From: Ligustrum vulgare
Lineage: Eukaryota > Streptophyta > Magnoliopsida > Lamiales > Oleaceae
Length of the DNA stretch: 64,000 bases
Direction: 5' to 3'
NCBI GenBank assembly: GCA_963555705.1
Contig: OY743187.1
Coordinates: forward strand, 9,562,133-9,626,132
The translations under genes and the position numbers were made by a program. The number at the start of each line of letters is the position of its first letter. The first letter of the stretch is position 1. Shown here one piece after another: positions 9,746 to 21,385 of the stretch. A model generated the notes under the pieces. The model searched no databases. It was given only the letters and a program-made list of their open reading frames with translations, and was not told where the DNA came from.

Positions 9746-10147
9746 AGGGATGGCAAAAAAACCCGAAGGACCCGGAATGACCCGCCTCGTGACCCGGTAG
9801 TTTTTTTTTTTTTAAATATTGAAATGAGAAACTAAAATAAATTTGATGAAGTCAAGAAGAATTGAACCTTGGTTGAATTTAGGGATATGAGAATACACAA
9901 CCACTAAACCATTATATTGTTTATTGATTTTTTTCCTTCAAATATATACATATTATCTTTAAAGTTCAAACTTAAAAACTCTAACTAGTTCGACGCCTAA
10001 GTTTTTCACGTAAAATTTCATTACCAATTTTTTTAAAAAAATTAATATTTTAGGGTTATTAGCGGGGCGGGAGGTCGCCCCGACCCGACCCGCGAATAGT
10101 CGCGGGGCGGGGCGGGACGACCCTGAACCCAACCCATTGCCATCCCT
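9746..10147. mobile_element. MULE-like MITE, GGGGCGGG-word type, copy 1
   Basis: The ends agggatggca and tgccatccct form a perfect 10-bp terminal inverted repeat. The flanks aattgggaat (9736-9745) and aattgagaat (10148-10157) are a 10-bp duplication with one change, the size expected for Mutator-like elements. Removing the element rejoins the Gag reading of the host copia. Both ends carry GC-rich words (gaccc, ggggcggg) while the 250-bp core is AT-rich. The core matches 18333-18777 read in the opposite direction, so this is a repeated family. There is no coding capacity. Confidence 0.85.
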
Positions 10148-13100
10148 AATTGAGAATGCTAAATTTGAAGTCAAAAAATTTTATGGTACCAAAAATTTTG
10201 GTATGTGGCAATGTGAGATTAAGGATATGTTGGGTCAACAAGAATTGGACATAGCTCTTGAGGATAAACCTGAAGATATGGAAGAGAAGGAATGGTTACA
10301 GATTAATAAGTGGGCTTGTGGTTCTGTCCGATTGTCTTTAGCTAAGGATCAGAAGTTTTTTGTAATAAAGGAAACTTTGGAAAAAATCATTATGGAAGAA
10401 GTTGGAAGATCAGTACATGATCAAGAGTGCTGAGAATAGATTTCATTTGAAACGAAGACTCTTCCGGTTCAACTATCAATCAGGTATTTCTATGTCTGAA
10501 CACATCACTGATTTCAATAAGATACTCGGAGATTTGACTAATCTTGATGTCAAAATTAATGATGAAGATGAAGCTTTATGTTTGTTGAATTCTCTTCCTG
10601 ATGAGTATGAGCATTTAATTACAACTCTATTGAATGGTAAAGATGTTGTGAAATTTGATGATGTGTGTAACTCTTTGATAAATAGTGAATGTCGAAAGAA
10701 GGATAAGCAGGTTCAGAAGGACACGTCTGAAGCACTTGTAGTGGTGAGAGTTAGGTCTGATGATAGAAAGTATATTGGGAAATGAGGTAAATCTCATTCC
10801 AAGTCAAGGGGTAAACATTCTACAAAAGATGAGTGTAATTTCTGTCATAAAAAGGGACATTGGAAGAAAGATTGTCCTAAATTGAAGAACAGAGATGGTA
10901 AAGGCCCTGAGGCTAATGTAGCAAAATATGAAGGAAATTGTGATGATAATTTCGGTTTCGCTTTGTCATGTTCATCAGTATTTGGTTGTTCTAAGGAAGA
11001 TAAGATTGATTTTGCTCTATCTTGTTCATCTACGGAAGTCTACTCTGAGAAGTGGGTTTTTGGATTCGGGTTGTACTCATCAGATGTGTCCCAATAGTGG
11101 TTCACTACTTTCAAGGAATTGAACGGTGGAGTGGTTTTGATGGGGGATAATACTCCATGTAAAACTGAAGGGATTGGTACAGTCCGTTTGAAAATGCATG
11201 ATGGGATAGTTAGAGACTTGATGAATGTTCGGTATGTACCGAACTTGAAGAAAGATCTTATTTTTTGGGTCACTTGTTGTTATGAAAGCGGACATAGATA
11301 GAAACTTGTATTTTCTGAATAGGGGTACAGTGATTGGAGAATCAGAGATGTTTGAGACTACGGTACACCATGAAGCATAAAGATGAAGTCATGGGAATAT
11401 TTGTGAAGTGAAAAAAGTTGATTGAAACTCAGACTTGTAGGAAAATTAAAAAGCTTAGATCAGATAACGGTGGCGAATACAAATCTAATCCTTTCTTGAA
11501 ATTATGTCAAGATGAGGGCATTGTAAGGCACTTCACAGTTAGAGAGACACCGCAACAGAATGGGGGTGGCAAAGCACATGAACCGCACTTTACTGGAGAA
11601 AGTTCGATGTATGTTATCTAATTCTGGATTGAGCAAAGAGTTTTGGGCTGAGGCAGTTACATATGCAGGCCATCTCATCAACAGATGACCAAATGCTGCA
11701 AATGAGGGAAAAACACCTATGGAAGTATGGTCTGGTAAACCTGCAATTGATTAAGATTATTTACATATTTTTGGTTGTCGTGCTTACTTTCATGTCAAGG
11801 ATGAAAAGATTGATGCAAGGGCCAAGAAAGGCGTTTACACGAGATTTAATGATGGCATAAAGGGATTTAGGCTATGGGATCCAGATATGAAGAAAGTGGT
11901 AGTAAGCAGATCTGTAACTTTTGATGAAAATGTTATGGTTAATCAAAACAAGCAGATGAAGACTACAGAGTTCGAAGCATGTGGAGGTTGAGGTTGAATT
12001 AACTAAAACTCCAGATATTCTAGTGAGTCCCACAGTTGATTCAGATAATTCAAATCATGATGACGTGAGTAATGAAGAAGAGGCTCCTACACAAGAACCT
12101 ATACAGCAAGAAGGACCTATTGCAACTACTAAGTGAAGGAGAAATCATCAAAAGCCATCTTGGCTAAATGATGTGGTGACTTATGCACTTCCAATTACTG
12201 AAGAAGAAATTCCTACTACTTTTGATGATGCTGTTATACATGCTGATAGTGTTGAGTGGGAAGCAGCGATGGGTGAGGAGATGAAGTCTTTTTACAAGAA
12301 CAAAACATGGCAGTTAGTTTAGTTACCACCTAAGAAGAAAGAAATTGTTTGCAAATGGGTATATGCTAAGAATGAAGGATCTCGGTTCAAGGCTAGATTG
12401 GTAGCGAAAGGCTATGCACAGAAAGAGGGAATTGACTATAATGAGGTATTTTCTCCAATTGTGAAGAATTTTTCTATTCGTATTTTGTTAGCCTTGATAG
12501 CACAGTATGATCTTGAATTAACACGGCTAGATGTCAAGACCGTGTTTTTACATGGTGAGCTAAAAGAAGAGATCAATATGACTCAGCCAGAGGGTTTTAA
12601 AGTTGCTGGAAAAGAAAAATGGGTTTGCAAACTGCAGAAATCATTGTATGGGTGAAACAGTCTCCAAGGCAGTGGTATAAGCGTTTTGATTTGTTTATGT
12701 TCAGTCAGAAGTATGCAATGAGTCTTTATGATCCTTGTGTATATTTTCGAAAGCTATACGATGGGACCTTCATTTACCTACTCTTATATGTTGATGATAT
12801 GTTGATAGCATCTACGAGCTAGGTAGATTGAAAAACTCAAATCACAATTGAGTGGTGTTTTTTAAATGAAGGATTTAGGAGAAGCAAAAATGTTTTTAGG
12901 TATGGAAATTGAACGAGAAAGATCAAACGACAAGGTCTATTTATCACAAACAATATTTGAAGAAGGTACTACATGGGTTTGGTATGAATGATAACTCTAA
13001 ACCTTTAAGTACGCCTCTTGCCTCTCATTTCAAGCTTAAATCTTCTATGTCTCCTAGCACTAATGAGGATGTTGATTACATGAGAAAAGTTCCTTATGCT

Positions 13101-13184
13101 AGTGTTGTTGGTAGTTTGATGTACTGTATGGTGTGTACTAGACTTGACATTTCACAGGCTGTAAGTGTGGTGAGCAGATATATG

Positions 13185-13593
13185 TAGAGGTGGCAAACGG
13201 GCCGAGCTGCTCGTCGGCTCGTTGGCTCGGCTCGCGAAAACACGAGCCGAGGGCAGCTCGGCTCGTCAAACGGACGAGCTCGTGGGCGAGCCAAGCATTT
13301 TAGTTGAACCACGAGCCGAGCTCGGCTCGGCTCGTGGTTCAACGAGCGGCTCGTTGGCACGAGCCACGAGCTCGTGCCAACGAGCTCAACAAACACCCCA
13401 GCTAAACGAGCCGAGCTCGGCTCGGCCCACGAGCTCGCGGCTCGTGGGCCAAGCCGAGCTCGGCCAGGGTTAAACGAGCCGAGCCTAAGCTCGGCTCGTT
13501 TAACCCGAGCTCGTTGCTCGGCTCGTCAGTTTGACGAGCCGAGCATTGCGAGCCATGGGCCGAGCCGGCTCGGCTCGGCCCATTGCCACCTCT
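13185..13593. mobile_element. MULE-like MITE, GGCTCG-word type
   Basis: tagaggtggcaa at the left end and ttgccacctct at the right end are inverted repeats. An exact 9-bp duplication agatatatg lies at 13176-13184 and 13594-13602. The 409-bp element is strikingly GC-rich against its AT-rich host. It consists almost wholly of the words gagctcgg, ggctcg and cgagcc in both orientations, giving many overlapping palindromes. Open frames on both strands are by-products of this composition, not genes. It interrupts the copia sequence between the RT block and RNase H. Confidence 0.88.
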
Positions 13594-14275
13594 AGATATA
13601 TGCATAACCCAAGAAAGGTGCATTTGCAGGCAGTGAAATGGATTCTACGGTATATTCTAGGTACAGTAAATGTTGGATTAGTGTTTCAACAGGATAAGAT
13701 GAGTCAATGTGTTTTTGGATATGTAGACTCTGATTCCGCAAGTGATTTAGATAAGTGTCGATCTACTACAACTTATGTATTTACTCTTGCAAGTGGAACA
13801 GTAAGTTGGAAGTTGAATTTACAATCTACGATTTCTTTGTCGACTACTGAAGCTGAATACATGGCAGTAACAGAGGGTGCAAAAGAAGCTGTTGGCTTAA
13901 AGGATTGCTTGAGGGCTTGAGGATCCTTCAAGATCATGTGGATGTCTATTGTTATAGTCAAAGTACTATTCATTTAGCAGAGAACCAGGTTACTCATGTT
14001 CGTACTAAACACATCAATGTGAAATTTCACAAGATTCGTCAAATGGTGGAGGATGGAGATATTCATCTCCTGAAGATTGGAACGACTAATAATCCCGCGA
14101 ATATGTTGACTAAGCTAGTTCCATTAAGCAAGTTCAAGCATTGCTTGGACTTGATTGGTATTCGTAACATTGGAATTCCCTACGGGGATGTCGGAGCGGC
14201 AATGGTTTTTTTTTTTTTTTTTTTTTTGGAGTTCTACTTGGAGATGATTGGATCAAGTTAAGTCAAGGTGGAGAT

Positions 14276-14726
14276 TGTTGAATATTGGCTTAACTTAATT
14301 GATTGGGCCAAGCCTATTAGTCAATATTGATCAGCTACTAGGTTAATTGTAACCTTTGGTAATAAGCTGCGTATGTTTATTATAAAAAGGGGGCTGCCTA
14401 TTGGTTATAAAATAGAGAGAAACGTGACCAGCCTTGTAGTAAAAATACTCCATTGTTTTGTCCTCTTCTCTACTTGAATATTAGAGAAAGACAGATTAGA
14501 AAGTGAGTGTTTTGGGTTTTGAGAGTTTATTCATAAACTCTATTGTAATCTCTCCTTTTGATAATTAGTGGAATTCTTTGTCGGCTCCGAAAGTGGATTA
14601 GCTCAATCACATCGATTGAGTGAACCACTATAAATTCTTGTGTTCTTTGTTGATTACTTGATTTTTTACCGTTTATATTTGTGGATTTGTTTCGATATAT
14701 TGTTTGTTCATTGCTTCCGCACAACA
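14276..14726 (+). repeat. 3' LTR of decayed copia element
   Basis: This 451-bp LTR matches 9204-9619 but retains about 32 bases absent from the 5' copy. A run of about 21 T residues at 14207-14227 lies in the internal region just before it and is probably a later expansion. Confidence 0.9.
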
Positions 14727-14989
14727 ATAATTGCATACTTAGATTTATAATTTGAGAGGTATGGTTCATTGAATCCCCCTCCATTTTGTATCGATCTTCT
14801 GAAATTAACAAATCATACTTTAGACTTGAATTTTTAAGCTAAGGTATTTCCTTTGAAAAAAAAAAAGAAGGAAAATGAAGAACCTACAAAGGTACCATGC
14901 TGCATTAAACATATACATGTATTCATACTCATCTATTTATCTATATTATTTCTAAAAGGTCCTACAAAGAAAGAAGACGAGGGCTGGGG

Positions 14990-15590
14990 AAGAGTATTTT
15001 ACCATCACAACTTTTTAATAATTTCATATTTACCTTATTATTAATTAATGTATAATTATTTTTTAATATTCTATTTTATTTGTTCTCATTTTGTCAACGA
15101 TATCATTCATTTCAATAAAAATATTTTTCATACATTTAAAATCTAAACTCTTTACTTTCCTATTAAAAGTCTTTGAATAAAGCAAATAACTTTCTAGTAA
15201 TTTATAGTTCCTAATATGAGAAAAATAAAAAAAATGTTTAATCCTTGAATTATTTTTTTTTAAATGTATGTAACAAATATATACTTATACTACTTCTAAA
15301 ATGCCCTAAAAGGAAAAAAATATATTTTTGAATTATTTTACCCTCACAACTTTTAAATAATTTCATATTTATCATTAGTGTTAATTAATGTAGAGTTATT
15401 TAATAATATAATTAATTTCAATAAAAATATTTTTCTCATATTTAAAATCTAAACTCTTCACTTTCCCTCAAAAATAATCTTTTAAATAAAATAATTTACT
15501 CTCAGATAATATATAGTTCCTTATTTGAGAAATAAGAAAGTGAAAAAAAAAAAAAAAAAAAATTACTCATTGAATTAATTCTTTCACATG
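14990..15590. repeat. Diverged tandem duplication of about 340 bp
   Basis: The segment starting tattttaccatcacaacttt near 14994 recurs near 15334 with scattered substitutions and indels. Blocks such as ttcaataaaaatatttttc and aaatctaaactctt keep the same order in both. It is AT-rich and non-coding. The surrounding 14727-15726 shows nothing else. Confidence 0.75.
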
Positions 15591-15726
15591 TATATAAAAA
15601 AATTATTTAGAAAACGTTTAACCTTTTTTCACATTCTACTTCACACACTTTATTTCCAGTCCTTCATATTCCAATTTCAGGTCTCTTTAGCAAATATTAA
15701 TTTGATAATAATTGCATTCTCACAAC

Positions 15727-16630
15727 TAGGCTAGGCGTTTACCGGTTCGGTTCAGTTATTAAAGGAAACGAAACCGAACCGAAACTTTTAGTTCGGTTTC
15801 GGTTCGGTTCCTTCAAAGATAAGAATCGAACGGTTTCGATTTCGGTTCGATTTTCGGTTATTTTTCGATTTTTGTTCGGTTCCAATTAAAAAAATTTAAT
15901 TTGATGCAAATACAAAAAAATCTATTTGTTTACAAAAATTAAAGGTAATACAACCAAATAAACCTTCAAATTAAAATTAAACTCCAAATTCATGTATAAT
16001 ATACCACGAATGTGAATCTCAGAATCTTGATAGTTAAAATATTTTTTCTACTCTAAAACCATTCTTATTTGAAAAAGAAATCATGTCGAGGAATCAAGAA
16101 CATTTGAATCTCATTAAAAATTTAAAAGTAAATTTTACAAAATAATAATACTATAATAGTGTATGAAATGACTTAAAAGTAAATTACTAAATTTCATAGT
16201 AATAGTGTATTAAACAGACAACATTTTATACACTATCTAAGTGTCTATAAATTAAAGTGTGGTTCTACTTGGAAAAGATTGTGAATCATGATTTCTAATT
16301 AAAATACTACCAATTTGGACAACATTTCTCAAATAGAAAAATTGTGAGTAAATTTATACTCCTCTAACCCATTGTCTACACATTAAAGCATGGACTAAAA
16401 TATATTTTGCTGTTTAATTCAATGAAAAATTCAAAAAAAAAAAAAAATGTTTTTATCGGTTTTGATTTCGATTTTCGGTTTTGATTTTAAGAACCGATCG
16501 GTTTCAGTTTTTTTTAAAAAAAATCGGTTTCGGTTTCGGTTTTGAATTTTTTTTTTTCAAGAATCGAAATATTTCGATTTTTTCGGTTCGGTTCGAATTT
16601 CTCGGTTCCCCTTTTTTTGTCCACCCATAC
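15727..16630. mobile_element. MULE-like MITE, CGGTTCGG-word type
   Basis: This 904-bp element has ends packed with cggttcgg/ccgaaccg words in both orientations (15740-15885 and 16445-16610) around an AT-rich core. Left end taggctaggcgtttacc and the reverse complement of the right end (tatgggtggacaaa) are diverged relatives of the TAGRGRTGGCAA ends seen elsewhere. Flanks tctcacaac (15718-15726) and agtcacaac (16631-16639) share 7 of 9 bases. It is an older copy than the ones at 9746 and 13185. A degraded relative lies at 55050-55200. Confidence 0.65.
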
Positions 16631-16748
16631 AGTCACAACACCCACAAAAATATAGTGTAAATTCATTTTTCTAAATTTTCTAACTGTATGAAAAATTATT
16701 TAAGTTTTTTTTTTCTCCAATCAAGTGGAATTTTTTTTTTTTATAATA

Positions 16749-17039
16749 CTCCCCTGTCCCATAAAGATAATTCAATATTCATTTTTTGTCCATCCCAAAA
16801 AATAGTCAACTTTCTTAAGAGTGAAGTTAATATATTATGTTCAATTTTGCCATTATTTAATGTGTTTTTCATTAATCTAAATAAATTTATACTTTTTAAA
16901 TTTTGTGGGAAACTACATAAATTTATTAGGGGTATATAAGGAAAAGTGATTGTAAAATTTATGTTTTCAACAATATTAATTGATATTTCTTAATCTGTAT
17001 GAAAATGAATTGGGAATTATCTTTATGGGACGGAGGGGG
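16749..17039. mobile_element. Stowaway MITE (Tc1/mariner)
   Basis: The ends are ctcccctgtcccataaagat and the inverted atctttatgggacggagggg, the classic Stowaway CTCCCTCCGTCCC terminus. The element is flanked by TA (16747-16748 and 17040-17041). It is 291 bp, AT-rich and non-coding. All features fit a non-autonomous mariner derivative. Confidence 0.9.
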
Positions 17040-17041
17040 TA

Positions 17042-18004
17042 ACTTTTGTGTTGAAATTCTGAAAAGCAATATCTAGAAAAGACCTCTCTTTATCTCTTTA
17101 GTTGCTTAATATGTAAATCATCTCTTATCTTGTGTTTGGATTTTGAAGTGAATTTTAGTTTTTTGGGTGTTATAAAAATGTTGATTCGAATTAATGTTAT
17201 CGGTATAAAAGTTGCTCAAAAGAAGCTTGCACACACTAGTCAATAATCTGTAAATATTTTCTTGTATTTTGTTCACATTGACCTCTTTTACTAACTTTGT
17301 TGTTGTACACATTGTATTCGCATGTGTTTACTATGTTAGACATTTAAAAGAAATCACGAAGGCATGACTTTATTACTTTTGTTCTGTCAAATCAATGATC
17401 ATGTCTCATTAAGTTGTAGCAAAAAAATTAAATGATGGTTTGTAATGATTCTATTAAATTGAAGGTTTGGACATACCTCTTTGGGATTCACTATAAATCA
17501 ATTTGTTTTAGGCAAAAATTTGAAGAGCATTGGTTTTAGAACAGCTTTATGATCAAACATTACTCTAATTAAATATGATATCTTTCGTGGCTCGAATAAT
17601 CTTGTCTTAGTGGGGGAATCATATCTCAATTTTTCTTAAACATTTAGAATCAAATGTTGTTTTAAGTTCTAAATTTATATGCATGATCAGGATTCTTTGT
17701 GTGATAGGTTCTAATTGGTTGTTTTCATCTTGATTCTAAAATCTTAAAAAAATGTCAAATAGTATTTATCATTCTTTCTCTGCTGCAGGCCTGCCTGCAG
17801 CAATGGATTGATCATGCATTATACACACACATAAGAGAATTAATTCCTTCCAACTCTAGTTTCTTCAGATAAGGCAATCTAGGCCAACCATCATCATCAA
17901 TAATATATATAAAAAAGAAGAAGAAGAAGAAGAAAGATGGTAGTATTACTGATAAGGATATTGCATACTTAATAGAAATTTGAATAATATTTAGGGTAAA
18001 TTTA
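17042..18004. other. Gene-free stretch with GAA microsatellite
   Basis: No gene or element is recognised. A short (AAG)n run lies at 17916-17934, and ctgcaggcctgcctgcag, an 18-bp near-palindrome, lies near 17784-17801. Confidence 0.45.
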
Positions 18005-18178
18005 GTGTGTGTGTTTGATTTTATAACTTTTTGGGAAAATGAAGAGTTTTGGGAAATTATGTGGTCAAAAAGTGGTTTGAAAAGTAAAAAGTTGTGAACT
18101 TGACTTTTTTGGATGGTTAAGATTGATTATAAAAAAAATAGTAAATTTTATGAAAAAATTATAAAATCAAACAAGGGC
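18005..18178. mobile_element. Tourist-like MITE
   Basis: gtttgattttataacttttt near the left end is inverted as aaaaattataaaatcaaac at the right end. Both outer ends are bordered by TTA (18002-18004 and 18179-18181), the PIF/Harbinger target. The element is 174 bp and non-coding. Confidence 0.7.
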
Positions 18179-18332
18179 TTAGTTATGTATTGAGTTTGTT
18201 TAATTCAATATTTTGTACCATGTTTAGGTGAAATGTATAAGAAAATTTGGTCAATTTTCATTCAATTCCAAAAGCATAATTACTCGAATTAAAAATATCA
18301 AATATCAATATAATATTACGTGCACCACGCAT

Positions 18333-18777
18333 AGTAATGGCAATGGGGCGGGTTCGGGGCGGGTCAGGACCGACCCGCCCCGGACCCCAAAACGCCCCGC
18401 CCCGTGACCCTCGAAGTCGCGGGGCGGGGCGGGTCAACCTCCCGCCCCGCTAAGGACCCGGTTTTTTTTTTTTTTTAAATAAATAAATTGATAATGCAAT
18501 TTTACGTGAAAATTTTAGTTGTTGAACTAGTTAGCGTTTTTAAGTTTGAACTTTAAAAATAATATGTATATATTTGAAGAAAAAAATCAATAAATAATAT
18601 AATTGTATAGTTGTTGTATATTCTCATATCCCTAAATTCCACCAATGTTCAATTCTTCTGGACTTCATCAAATTTATTTTAGTTTCTCATTTCATTATTT
18701 TAATAATAAAAAAAAAAATTATTTTACCGGGGCGGGGCGGGTCATTTCGGGTCCTTCGGGTTTTTTTGCCATCCCTA
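18333..18777. mobile_element. MULE-like MITE, GGGGCGGG-word type, copy 2
   Basis: This is the same family as 9746-10147 in the opposite orientation. The right end reads tttttttgccatccct, and the core words (agtttctcatttcatta, cttcatcaaatttatttt) match. The left end agtaatggcaa is a diverged inverted copy. The duplication accacgcat is exact at 18324-18332 and 18778-18786. The left arm has long runs of ggggcggg and its complement. Confidence 0.85.
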
Positions 18778-18786
18778 ACCACGCAT

Positions 18787-19315
18787 AAGGATGACAATAA
18801 TATACGCGGGCAAGATACCCACTATAGATCCGATACAAATGAGTGGGGATAACCCGACTAAATGGGTTTGCGGATTGAGTATTGAGGTAAATACCCGTTT
18901 CTTGCATTAAAAAAAATAGCTTTTAAAATATACAAACACAAGTCACAAGTCACAAATCCCACCCTTATTCGCTCAAACACAGTTGCACTCTATGTCCAAA
19001 CATATTTGCTGCATTCTTTAAATATGTTAATTAGTTGTTGATTTCTTCAAATATCTTGTTAATTTTTTATTTAAATATGCTAATTACTTCTTGCATGTTT
19101 GCCTTCAATTCTCTTTATTAAGAAAATAACCAAAACATTTGCAAAAAAATAAAAAAATAAAAAATAAGTGGATTTTTAAATTGGTATGGAACCATACCCA
19201 CCTCAATCCCGCTTTTGAGGCGGGTACATGGGTCTATATGAAAGTTAAAAATCCCTAGAGGGGTCAGGTATGAGTTTGCTAAACTAGCCTCATACCCGAC
19301 TCATTGTTATTTTTA
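18787..19315. mobile_element. MULE-like MITE, ACCCG-word type
   Basis: The left end aaggatgacaat and the reverse complement of the right end, aaaaataacaat, form an imperfect inverted repeat related to the TAGRGRTGGCAA type. Words such as acccg, gcgggta and tcataccc cluster near both ends. The left flank is accacgcat (18778-18786) and the right flank accacacgt (19316-19324), a 9-bp duplication with two transitions. It therefore shares its left target copy with the element at 18333. Confidence 0.65.
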
Positions 19316-19324
19316 ACCACACGT

Positions 19325-20671
19325 ATCACAAATTACTGTACTAGTAGAATATAAGAGTTGCAAAATAAATATATCATGGGTTGAGAGCAAATTTGTTACT
19401 CTCCTCATTGAGGGGAAGGTAACAAATGCCCGCCCCCGCAAATTCGAGAGAGGGAGGGGAGCAGAACTCGGGTGGAGAGACCATAAGATAAAAGAGAATG
19501 GCTGATGATGGATTTGATGGCCTGCACAAAATGCATTAACACTAGGACCGCGCTAGAAAATCTAGAATTTGTGTAAAAAAAAAAAAAACAAGTAGCCGAA
19601 CACCCTGCCACCAAATGGACCGTGCTTGAGGCAACTTGTGAAAAAAGTGATTACATCTCCCTACGTCAAGAACATTTTTAGGTCCCCAAATCCTCTAATA
19701 ATAATAAAGAATAACTATAGAAAACTGAATTTTATCATCAAAATGTATGCTAAGAATTCTCTTAATTATGTCTTAATTCAAAATAAATGATTTTGTAGGA
19801 ATTATGTCTCACCAATTTGGTTTTAAACCGTGTGAGGGCATTTTGATAATTTTCTATTTGTAACGAATTGTTTCAAGTTTGTTAATTTTGTTAAAATTGA
19901 TTTTGACTATACTTGCTTTAAAAGAAAGATTGCAATCCATTGTTTAGAGGTTGATTTAAAAAAAATAAAAAAATAAATTGGGGTCAAAAAGGTTTTTTTT
20001 TTTTTTTTTCTTGAGTTTGTGAGTAATTCTACTTTCTTGGCGGAGAATCCACAACAGATTTTTCCTTTCATAAATTCTTCAATGTAGAAACCTTCAAAAT
20101 CTTTTAACTCATAGCCTTAAACTAACATGGTGAAGAAATCTTGAATTCAATTAAGTGGCCAAGTAAAATTTTCGCTTAACACAAGTGTCAAACATAAAGG
20201 CAGTGAGACTTGAGTTCCATCTTAAAAGATGAATCTTCCTAATATAATATCAAAGTAACAAAAGAAAAATTTACTCGACTCCTAAAATATATAGGTACCA
20301 CCACAATCCGTTCACGTAGAATCGAAATAATTTTCCACTCAATCTCTCCATGTTTTCTTGTTCCAACAAAATTCAAAGTCATCGGGTTTTACTAATCAAA
20401 AACATAAATGACTCTTTTGATAAGGAAAGTCGAATAGCACTATATACTACATTGTTTTTGTATTAGGATTGAGCTTTTATTCTTCTTCACTCTGTAATTA
20501 ATGAGCACCCTAAAATCTAACCATGATGGGCATCGTATCGTTTTGATCCAATAAATTATGTGGTTAAATTAAATATTTATTTTGACTCAATTAAAATCAA
20601 GATTTTAATATATGATACCAAACAATGACTTAATTTTGAAAAAGTGAGTAATTAAAAAGTGCAAAGGATTA
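19325..20671. other. Gene-free stretch, 19325-20671
   Basis: No coding region is supported. A slightly GC-richer segment at 19400-19640 (gaggggaagg, cccgcccccgc) may be another element edge. Poly(A) and poly(T) runs occur at 19570 and 19990. Confidence 0.4.
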
Positions 20672-21385
20672 GAGCATCTTTAATGAGATATTGTCCAAAA
20701 AAGATGTCATTTGACATCCATTAATTGGACTTCTAATGAATGTATAATAAACAAATATTGATGCAAAAAATTGATTTCCAATGCAGTATGTCTACAACAC
20801 AATATTGATTCCTATGTGGCATTTATTTATTTTAAAAGAAAATATTAAATATGTGGGAGTGAGATTCAATTCTGGTTCTTCTTCCTTCTTCTAATCTACA
20901 ATTTCATTTTTTCCTCATCTCCTTCATTTTTTTTTTTACAATCCCGTTGCTTGCGCCGTCGATTGCTCAAAATTGAAAAAAAGTAAAGCAGTAACGGATC
21001 ATTTAGGAAATCTTGAAAATGGAAAGAAAAATAAAAAAGCAAGCATCTTTTCAATTCAACAATCGTTGCAACTTTAGATGAAGAAGAAAACAATATTTCT
21101 ATCCCTATTTAAGAAATTGAAAAAAATTTGCCGAAAGTAGGGAGATATGGAGGAGCGGGGTGTATTGTCAACCGTAATTTTTCATTTTTCTCAACAATAG
21201 TGTCAGGTCAACATGTTAGACTTGCCTTTCAAAGTTGGACATTGGCTTGTTTTTTAGGATGATTCGTCCCGAATCATAGCTTTGTTCATGAATGCAACTG
21301 CTCCCCCTGGATCAAACGGAAAATTTCTGCTTCCATACCATGAGTTCAATAAATTATGCTCATTTGATTGGAAAACATGGAAGAG

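Larger units (their letters stand above)
9677..14260 (+). pseudogene. Copia gag-pol remnant, multiply broken
   Basis: Copia domains appear in order but in shifting frames. Gag starts at 9677, is cut by a MITE, resumes near 10150, and has a frameshift near 10400 and a stop at 10783. A CCHC knuckle (CNFCHKKGHWKKDC) lies near 10831-10872 and a protease DSG motif near 11060 in another frame. Most of the pre-integrase zinc site and the first integrase aspartate appear deleted around 11376-11420. Integrase pieces (LRSDNGGEY, TPQQNG) follow at 11450-11570. RT blocks run 12300-12830 with YVDDML intact near 12789. RNase H runs from about 13610 to 14170. The second MITE splits it at 13184. No functional protein can come from it. 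Confidence 0.9.
9204..14726 (+). mobile_element. Decayed Ty1/copia retrotransposon with nested insertions
   Basis: A second copia element spans 5.5 kb. Its LTRs are 9204-9619 and 14276-14726, both starting TGTTGAATATTGG and ending CACAACA. The primer-binding site is 9623-9634 and a polypurine tract (aggtggagat) ends at 14275. Flanking five-mers are GTAAT (9199-9203) and ATAAT (14727-14731), a duplication with one change. The two LTRs differ by substitutions, a 3-bp indel and a roughly 32-bp indel. The coding region has many stops and frameshifts. Two MULE-like elements (9746-10147 and 13185-13593) sit inside coding sequence. It is an old, inactive copy of a different family from the one at 680. 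Confidence 0.92.

Noticed and set aside
13222..13623. Several overlapping open frames on both strands
   Set aside because: They are caused by the GGCTCG word composition of the MULE-like element. The predicted proteins are Ala/Ser/Arg-rich repeats with no meaning.
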